Assembly (NCBI GenBank): GCA_037179335.1
Contig: JAKZHN010000010.1
Coordinates: 379,870-443,869 of the forward strand
Source of the DNA: Cyclaneusma minus
Taxonomy: Eukaryota > Ascomycota > Leotiomycetes > Marthamycetales > Marthamycetaceae
Direction of reading: 5' to 3'
DNA length: 64,000 nucleotides
Position 1 is the first letter of the stretch. Every line of letters starts with the position of its first letter. The translations under genes were made by a program, and so were the position numbers. Below the pieces are notes generated by a model that was not told where the DNA came from, ran no database searches, and saw only the letters and a list, made by a program, of their open reading frames with translations. Positions 56,822 through 64,000 of the stretch are shown piece by piece.

Positions 56822-57922
56822 ATGGGAAAAATTAATGCAGCTTTCTGCGAGGAACTTGCAGAGCGATTGGGCTTTGAGACAGATGGACAATACCGGCTCC
56901 AGAAATTTATAGCAAAGGATGCTATTTAGAGGCCTTGGAAAATCACATACGATGGTCTGAAACAGGATTACAGCTCTGGGGTTTACGGTAAAATTGTTCT
57001 CCAAGCGACCACCGACGCAGTCCAACACAAAGACCCGAAGTATCACTCCAAGCCAGAAGAATTCGTGGGAGTGACTACCTTGGATTTCTATGTCTTCTTT
57101 GTCGTTCAAGTCATGTCCAATTTGCAAAAGGCGGGAGAAATATGGCACGGGAGCACAGAGGAAGATCTTCCAGAAATCGCGCAAACAGTCCTGAATCTTC
57201 TGAAGTTCCTTCGAAACTATACCCGAAATCTCGACATAAGGGCGAACAGGGTGGCGAAAAGGCACGCGCAAAAGGATCCTGTTGATTCGAGCGTCAACGA
57301 GGACGAAGAATATGAAGAAGATGAGGATAAGGAACCTATGCTTAGAAAGAGCCGCCTACTGAGAAGTAATGTGAGCCTCCATGAGAGCGAGGACGAGGAG
57401 CATGAGGAGCCTCCAGCCGAGGAGCCCGCCCGGGCGAAAAAGCATACCCAGATGACGTCTTCGAGCAGAGGAACATTGTCCACCAGACCTCGAACGGACG
57501 AAAGAAAGTACGGCAACTCTGCTAAGTCTTCCGAGTCCACGAAAAGGAAGGCCGCCGATGACGAAACGAGCCTCCGCAGTGGCAAGAAGTCGAAGAAGGT
57601 CAGAAGAGAGCGCCACGAGTCCACAGATAGCGATGACGAACCAATTTTACTCAGTCGCCAAAAGTCGAAGCAGGTCAGAAGAGAGCACGACGAGTCCGAA
57701 AACAATAATGACGAGTCCGCACCCGAAACCAAGTACAAGGTGCCCGCTATAATCGACCTGACTATCTCGAAGAGAGCAAAGAATAGGGAGGAAAGGCAAA
57801 GGTTGCTTCAGGAAGAGCTAGACGACGAGGAAAAGAAGGAGGCAATCCTCGAGAAGAAGTCTGCAATCCTCGAGAGGAAGTCTGCAATCAGAAAAAAGAT
57901 GTGGGAAAGTTATGAGGATTAA
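56822..57922 (+). pseudogene. DLT-tail family paralogue D with one in-frame TAG
   Basis: One reading frame of 366 codons interrupted only by TAG at 56927-56929, in IAKDAI-stop-RPWKITYDG. Paralogues read AIQKPW (C) and AIQDPW (B), so a CAG Gln codon became TAG. The rest is intact: AERLGF, AVQHKDPKYHSKPEEF, TLDFYVFFVVQVMSNLQKAG, EIWHGSTEEDLPEIAQTVLN, LLKFLRN, a long Ser/Glu/Lys/Arg-rich linker containing two copies of a SR(Q)KSKxVRRExxES-type unit, and the tail AIIDLTISKRAKNREERQRL with AILEKKSAILERKSAIRKKM. Retention of about 330 clean codons after the stop implies that the stop is recent, read through, or absent from other strains. Confidence 0.75.
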
Positions 57923-58428
57923 TGAGTGGGTGCTCAGAAGAGGAATGTATGGGATAGTACGACGCCAATTTTCCGTGAGAGATACAACAGTGCAATGATC
58001 AATCGATGGGTACTGTTTTGCTGGAGCTTGGGTTTCGCCGGGAGACGCATCATCGTTCGAGGGTCAGTATGTGGCTGGAAGGATGGTATCATGCTCATAG
58101 CTTCGACGGGAATGTTTTACGATGCCAATCTGCCGAGACAACAAGGAATTATGGAAGATGTCTTAGCAAAGCTGGTTGATGAAGCAGATTTGTCTGGGCC
58201 AGGTTTTGCTGAAGTCGCTGCACAGTGGAACATTGGGGGACGGATCGTTCGATAGCTGATAATACCATGATAATGAACCGGCGGTTGGCTGAAAGAGTGC
58301 GGGCCGAGTGTGCGAACTTACTTTGATTTGCTCCCATCTGTGATAAGGTACTTCTTGACAAGTAATCTCTATAGACTATCGCTGCAACGTGACTTAAGCA
58401 GAGACCTTCTGGATGATATCTGCTGGCT

Positions 58429-58528
58429 TTGCCTGCATGCTGATCTCAGATGGTCTGCCGCGCAGGCTAAGAGATTTCTCTGACCATCTGAGTTTTCAAA
58501 GCAGGCGTCAAAAGTGAGTCAGCAGCAA
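58429..58528. repeat. Imperfect inverted repeat
   Basis: Left arm CTGCTGG..TGCCTGC..CTCAGATGGTC, right arm GACCATCTGAG..GCAGGC..CAGCAG. The inner 11 bp are perfect complements; the outer parts match with gaps. MITE-remnant style. Confidence 0.45.
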
Positions 58529-58779
58529 GACACAGAGCAGCGTTCGGCGGCTATAATCTATATAAATCCCTGGACTCTAGTAGTCTCAGGGTAAAATGGA
58601 CAGTGATGCTAGTAGCTACTCAGATCGGAAATTCTAACCTTAGGTAATAGTTTTCTAACTGATTTTTAATACAAATAATATAAGTTTAAATGACGATCCT
58701 ACCTAGATACAAACAACAAAAAGGTTCGCACAGTGCTCCTCCTGGTCCAGACAGTAGACCGGACTGTTTGGGAGACTGG

Positions 58780-58960
58780 AGCCTCCTACAGTCTCCAAAA
58801 GCTTGGGAACATCCCCAATCATCGGGGATATTTCCAACCACTTGGAGCATTTCAAATTTTCAATGACTAGGAATATTCTGAATAACTCGGGATATTTGAA
58901 TGATGTGGAATTCTCCAAGTGGTTGGCGTTATTCCAAGTGATCGGGAACATCACCGAGTA
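58780..58960. repeat. Degenerate CCAA/TCGGGATATTTC array
   Basis: Elements such as CCCCAATCATCGGGGATATT, AACTCGGGATATTTGAA, CCAAGTGGTTGGCG and CCAAGTGATCGGGAACATC recur at about 25-30 bp spacing. Ends near TTCATGGCACTGTAAG, comparable with the array at 34.2 kb. Confidence 0.5.
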
Positions 58961-59362
58961 CTTGTTTTAGCCCATAGGCCGTATACAGACTTTTTTCATG
59001 GCACTGTAAGTACCTTAGAGTCTTGGTCTCAGTAAGATTCTGAAAAGCAGCCAGAGTGGCAGAGAGAGCAGGTATGTTGTCTCGGGATATATGGGATGAA
59101 AGTGGTCAATACTCTCACCATTCGATGCAACATGAACGCTGGCTGCCATGATTACACAAGGCCACGATCTTTGAGGTAATTCCTTTAGGATCATATCCAT
59201 TGTCTCATTTCCATACCGCTGATTGCAGGCTTTTCTATCCAAAGGCACCGCAGTGATCGCTAATCCGCTACACAACCCAAGACCACTCCAAATATCCAGC
59301 AGCCCCAACTCCATTCTATTCCGAAGCCATGTCCCAAAAATCCCAATTCCCCTCCCCCATTC

Positions 59363-60603
59363 TCAATACTCCAACTTCCGAACCAATCTCGTATCTCTCA
59401 CCCTTTCCCTCTCCTCCCCAAAATACCTCCTGGTCGCAAAACTCCAACACAAATTCGCTCTGCACAATTCCTCCAATATCTCCACATATCTCGACACCGC
59501 ATCATCCATCTCCTCATCCACCATCGGCAGTTCAGCTTTTGCGTGAAACCAGCCCCTATACGCTTCCTTCAGCAGCTCATTCGCAAACCCATAAGCCGCT
59601 TCTTGGCCCATTTTGTAATCTGGTGATAAGCGTAATAATGCAATCAAGTTCCGTGGGTCGCCGTTGAAAAACTCTTTTTGATAGGAGAGAATTTCGTTTT
59701 GTAGGACGACGATGTCGGCGGTTAGGGAGTGGAGGGTTTGTAATGAGGGGTGGGCGAGGATATCGGATGGGAGGGAGAGGTTCAAGGAGAGCTCGATCAA
59801 AGGGTATAGCGGATAAGTGCCGATGGATTCGCGGCGGGCGTCGAGAAAAGTGTATGGTGAAGTGGTAGATATAATTGTTTCTGGCGAGACTGGGTCTTGC
59901 TCAGCGGCGACTTGCTTAAGCACACCAGTCAGATAAAGATGCATGCCAGCCCGGAAGCGAGCTTGGACGGCTGGCGAGGCGCGGACGCAAACTCGCTCCC
60001 AGCAGGACTTGAAAATCCAGCGTAAGGGGTGTGAGGTGCGGGTGAAGGGGACGGGCGTGTCAGTCATGATGGAGTAGGTGGCATCGAGCTCGGCACGGGC
60101 GAGTGTCATGTTGCCGCGGAGGGGGCCGTCTTCGTCGAATTGGTCGTCGAAAGGGAACACCCAGTTGCACCAGTCGGTGATGAGACGGTAGTCTGAGCGG
60201 GAGGCTGTGGGGCAGAAGATTGCTGAGAAGTAGGCGAAGTCACCGTGGCAGAGGCGCTTGTGGGCTTTTTCGCTCCATTGCAGGGTTCTGGAACTTGTGT
60301 TAGCTAGTGGTTGCGTTTTCTTGGAAATAGGGGGAGGGCGAGGTACTCTTTGAAGAAATCCTCAGACTCCTTTTTGATCTCCTGGTATAAGGGGTGTGGC
60401 CTTGGTTTTCTGGAGAGGAAGGACACGAAGAGGTCTGGGAGTAGCACGTGGTCTGGACTTGAAGCATTCTCTTGTGGCTTTGGGGAAGTCCTCGTAGTCT
60501 CAATAGGCTTCACGTCTAATGATGGTTCTTTTTGGTGGTGGTTTGACGATGAAGTGTCGACAGGTATGTCTCTGACGGTAGGAAGGTTTGCTGAGGGAGC
60601 CAT
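59363..60603 (-). CDS. Class I terpene synthase (sesquiterpene-cyclase type)
   Basis: complement(join(59363..60287, 60347..60603)), 393 residues from MAPSANLPTVRD. Metal-binding motif DDQFDEDG (from Asp133; DDxxD type) in CNWVFPFDDQFDEDG, and the NSE triad NEILSYQKE (N-x3-S-x3-E) in VLQNEILSYQKEFFNGDPRN. The WSFATRRYF segment near the C-terminus matches the conserved RY pair that contacts diphosphate. These features define ionisation-initiated cyclases using farnesyl (or geranylgeranyl) diphosphate. The fungal pentalenene/presilphiperfolanol-synthase-like group is the closest by eye. The product cannot be predicted. The intron GTACCT..GTTCCAG sits near the N-terminus. With the P450 at 63.6 kb it suggests a terpenoid biosynthetic cluster running off the window. 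Confidence 0.92.
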
Positions 60604-63573
60604 ATTGAAGTCGCTATGAAGACCGGCCCAGAATAGGGTGAGGTTCAAGTTGATGAGCTGGTGTCGACGATCTGATTATTTCGAGATCGGGTACGGCTGG
60701 ATGATGGGTTGTTTCCGGCGTCGGTATCAAATGTGCTTCGCTTCGATATCACAATAAGGGGACATAGGAAGACTGCTAGGATTGGAAGCAGCATATATAA
60801 GTGGCGGCGACTAGTTGTACGTTCGGCGAAGAGTCGTCAATGTCTTCTGAAAGTGGAACTGATAAGAGTCTGAAACATAGAGGAATCAACTATGTGGAGG
60901 AGTACGTCTCCGTCGCTGGGATGGAGGTGGGTATGTATACACAGAAGAACCCCATTTTTAGTTCCACATACCCCGTTGGGTCGGGGTCCACCAGCCTACT
61001 CCTCCATGCCCACAATTCCATAATAATAACGCAAGCAAAGACGGAAAACAGCAGGGAACTATCTGGGGACTAAAACGACGGGGTTCTATGCGCTGTGGGG
61101 GAGACGGAATAGGATTAGGGACAGTCTGGTAGAGGACATCCCAGCTAGTCTTGACACATCGTGACACTCGGGTCAAGTGTTCCGGTGCTAGTGAAGCCAC
61201 GAACCACCCCGCTGGGAATGTTTTGAGTTTGAACTTGTATAGTACTACTATCAAGTATGACCCACCAACTCGGGTTGACAAGACATGTCACATGTGAAAT
61301 AAAAATCCAAATACCTAGAGGATCCGTCACCTGTGTATCAAGTACAGTGAAGGCGGAGATTTGAATGATGGAAAAGGATGGAGTCGAAAGACCGCTCACA
61401 GATGGGGGACAAGGCCAAGTTATGAATCGAAAGGTTTTGGAGAAAGTCGAACAACGGTCGTTTCATACCTTTGTCTCTCGTGCATCTCACCTTTCTTCCG
61501 GGTCTGCCCGTCATCCCGGGTCCATGGTACGGCAATACATGTGGAGCGGGATGTTAATATGGGCCCGACGCTTGTCCATGCAGGGAGGGAACATTGAATC
61601 GCGCTTCTGGAATCTTTGAGCCAGGCGTTTTGATCGAATGAGGAACGGTCGTGACAGCGGCCCGGCAGAGCACTGGGACGCCACGAGCGTAGAATCCGAC
61701 TCGCTAGATTTCATCTTTGTCGGTGTTATCCGTTCTTTCAAATCGTTCCATATTCCCAAATTTCCAAAGTCCATTGGCTTGGCCCATATGCGTGTATGGA
61801 GAATTTTCGGATACTTGGAGCAAAATCAAGATCTCATGCCGTGCGTGAAATCATGGGAGTGACGGGACGAGCCGGCCCCCTTTCACGGGTTTTTATTCTT
61901 ATTCGGGGTTGATAAGCGCTCTACACGGCAAATATTGGCAATCGATGGTGAAGTGCCCTGCAAGATGTCATGAGATCGCTCATTCGAGGACAGTAAGAGT
62001 GGGATTCGGATGTCCCACAAGCAGGCAAGTCGCCGGCTTGGAGTCGCCATCTTGACTACTCTGGAGTCTGGCCGCAGGGAATGTTGTGGGAATGTGGCTC
62101 TCCACTTCGACGCTCGTGTTAGCCGTCGCGGACAGGTGCAGATGCTTTGCATCGGGTAGACGAGCCGGCCGCGTCGCATTGGCGGCTTGAGTTGAAGATC
62201 GGTGCAAAGATCGGGGAAGCAGCTGCTATAGGCCAGATTCCCAGCTCCGGAGCCGGCGGGGGTTGGTTCAGCTTGGGGCGCTCGTACGATGGAATTGTAA
62301 CTTGTACCTCGTATCAAGTCTACGTCTTTTTCAAATTCATCCCGCTGATGTCTCCGTCGTCTCCGTAGTGTGGACGATTGAGGTCAGAGCTTTGTCGCAC
62401 CTGTGCGACTTGGGGCACGTGGGGCAGAGCTCATGACAACACTGCTGGACCCGGGAACCTGGGTGCTGGAATCGACTTGGCTTTTGGAGGAACGGAACGG
62501 GCGGGGCGCCACGACCATGTCCTTGGGACAGCCATAGATTCACAGGCCGGAGATGGGAGGGGGATGTTGGACGGTGATAGGCCTGGAGTGGAACGGGTGG
62601 TGTCTCAAATGGCGATTGTGCGGTGAAGTAGCCCGCCTTAGCGGGGGATTAGTAACAGAGCCAACTACTGCACTACATGCGATTATTTGAATTATTCGCA
62701 ACGATAGCACGGCGTGACGAGAAGCTCGCTGCGCAGAATACTACTCAGTCCTCAAAAGCACCAAGGTGGGTCGGACCAAGGTCAGCTGTGTTGACAGGAC
62801 GTGACGACATCCATGTTGTGGGCATTCAAGTCATCCGAGAATAGTAGCGCTCGAGGCATCCAAGGACAGTGGCGACAAGGGCATACATCTCGGCGAGAAG
62901 ATCAAGGTGGAGCTCCTTCTCTACTCGTCCCAGCTTTATTGAGCTTCAATGTTGTTATCCCGTCCTGCGACTTCCACGGCAGTGTTGCAAGTGTTGCATC
63001 TCAGATGTGCGCATCCGCTTTGCACCATCACCTTCGCTTCCACTTACTGGAAGGCGAAAGGAGGATCGAGGGAGAAAGTCAAGGGCAGGTAACAGCATGC
63101 GTCTCTGTCGTCGACATGGAATTCCATTTCTTCAATTCGGAGTCACCCCATGTCCGATCCCACTTCAGTTCCACTGTTTCCAATGTTGTATTTCCAGGGT
63201 CTTCAAATCATCAGATGCTGCCGGCAGCCGTCCGTTGACAAATATCCGCTCCCGAAGCTGGAATCGCCTAGGGAGCCTACCCCGCGAGCTACTAAATGGA
63301 GCGATGCCTTTTCCATTGCAAAGCCCACAATTGGTCGGTGGCCCGCCCAATTTCGGCCTATAGCTGCGAGAAATATGTGCAAGAGCCGGGGAGAGTTGGA
63401 CCTGCTCCTGTCTGCTATCGATAAAACTTTTCTTTCTCATGAACCAATCGCTCCAGAGTAGAGTACAGCACGGCTCGACACATTTCCCACTTTCCCACTT
63501 TCCCACTGCTCGCTTCGACTTAAGGGGCAACTTGACAAGTCTACGACTCTCCTTTCTATACTCTGCAGTCAAG
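60604..63573. other. 3-kb intergenic region between terpene synthase and P450
   Basis: Divergent upstream regions of both genes. Only short unsupported open frames occur (for example at 61.9-62.3 kb minus and 62.8-63.2 kb plus). CCCACTTT repeats directly upstream of the P450 (63487-63508: three tandem TTTCCCAC units). Confidence 0.5.
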
Positions 63574-64000
63574 ATGACCCCCCCTTTAGAGTCGTGGGTA
63601 ACGGCCAACCCCCTCAAGCTGGCTGGCTACAGCTTGCTAGCCAGCCTGATTTACATGCTTGGATTGGCCATCTATCGCCTGTACTTCCACCCCCTCCGCC
63701 ACTTTCCCGGTCCACGCCTAGCTGCTGCCACTCGGTGGTACGAGTTCTATTACGATGTCGTATGTAATGGCCAATACGTGAGACGGTTCCCCGCCTATCA
63801 CCAGAAGTACGGTACGGGAGACCCACTGGATCTTGTGTAACAGATCTAAAGTCCCTACATGTACCCGCTCTCCTTTCCCCTGAACCTCCTTACTGACGCC
63901 AAAACCAGGTCCGGTCGTTCGAATCTCTCCACATCATCTGCATGTGGCTGACTATGACTTCTACCATAAGTACGTCCTGTCGTGCTTGCCACCAAGGTAC
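63574..64000 (+). CDS. Cytochrome P450, N-terminal part (truncated by window end)
   Basis: Exons 63574..63811 and 63909..63969, continuing past the window after a GTACGT donor at 63970. MTPPLESWVTANPLKL, then a membrane anchor (LAGYSLLASLIYMLGLAIYR), YFHPLRHFPGPRLAAATRWY (the proline-rich hinge FPGPRLAA), RRFPAYHQKYGPVVRISPHH and LHVADYDFYH. These are hallmarks of ER-anchored fungal class II P450s; trichodiene-oxygenase-like families start this way. The haem-binding Cys lies outside the window. The first intron (GTACGG..AAAACCAG, with ACTGAC) keeps the frame. Probably oxidises the terpene made by the neighbouring synthase (inference from position). Confidence 0.88.

Larger units (their letters stand above)
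57923..59362. other. Intergenic with hairpin and degenerate array
   Basis: 3' flank of paralogue D and 3' flank of the terpene synthase. Contains the inverted repeat at 58429-58528 and the array at 58780-58960. An open frame directly after paralogue D (57926-58255) lacks an ATG start and recognisable protein. Confidence 0.5.

Noticed and set aside
57926..58255. 110-codon frame directly after paralogue D
   Set aside because: No ATG at its start and no family resemblance; treated as 3' flank.
61883..62317. 144-codon minus-strand frame between terpene synthase and P450
   Set aside because: Arg/Ser/Pro-rich composition typical of chance frames in GC-richer DNA; no domain.
62801..63363. Overlapping plus-strand frames upstream of the P450
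   Set aside because: No domain and no splice consistency; probably promoter and leader.
1..64000. tRNA, rRNA, CRISPR arrays
   Set aside because: No cloverleaf with a convincing GGTTCGA-type T-loop, no rRNA segment and no spacer-repeat array was found by eye; CRISPR is not expected in a fungal nuclear genome.

Overview
The window is nuclear DNA of a filamentous ascomycete. Most protein-coding genes carry short introns (about 45-120 bp, GT..AG), promoters are compact, one end is an AT-rich block with the look of repeat-induced point mutation (RIP), and several families are fungus-specific (SAT4 rhodopsin-like membrane proteins, NB-ARC/TPR NLR-like proteins, fungal sesquiterpene-type cyclases). 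The sorting nexin and terpene synthase read most like Leotiomycetes (Helotiales) proteins. That placement is inference from remembered family resemblance, not a search.

Layout. 1-4760: very AT-rich, gene-free, with short tandem arrays and a homopolymer oddity. 5-14 kb: a GPI-anchored Cys-rich surface protein, sorting nexin SNX41/ATG20, a frameshifted multi-pass membrane gene and a small single-pass membrane protein. 14.4-23.2 kb: conserved core, with the giant THADA/TRM732 HEAT-repeat tRNA-methylation cofactor divergent from TIM23, then an unrecognised three-exon gene. 24.2-27.6 kb: an NB-ARC + TPR NLR-like gene whose frame is broken by a single TAA directly after the Walker A motif. 28.7-32.2 kb: a mitochondrial-carrier-family protein with an LEA-like repeat tail, and a SAT4-family membrane protein. 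32.2-40 kb: an accessory stretch with a MITE-like element, hairpins, a membrane-linked fungal protein, a decayed F-box gene and an RNA 3'-phosphate cyclase gene carrying one frameshift. 42-51 kb: a dense, intact housekeeping block (acyltransferase SLC1, PDX2/SNO glutaminase, TRS20, MRPL31, CBC2, NUP82).

40.7 kb and 52-58 kb: four paralogues of an unrecognised family, three of them in tandem. They share a helical core, a charged low-complexity middle, a tail with a (V/I)DLT motif resembling a SUMO-interacting motif and, upstream, similar 5' leader introns. One copy has a single in-frame TAG. 59.4 kb to the end: a class I terpene synthase and the start of a cytochrome P450, probably the edge of a terpenoid gene cluster.

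Housekeeping genes are intact and splice cleanly, while accessory genes repeatedly show single-base lesions. This argues for real decay of the accessory genes, although base-level assembly errors cannot be excluded from one sequence. The two nonsense changes (NLR gene and third tandem paralogue) both look like CA>TA changes in Gln codons, which is the RIP direction. The best candidates for undescribed biology are the tandem DLT-tail family and the carrier-LEA fusion. Exon coordinates come from hand-checked splice signals and reading-frame arithmetic; no homology search was run.
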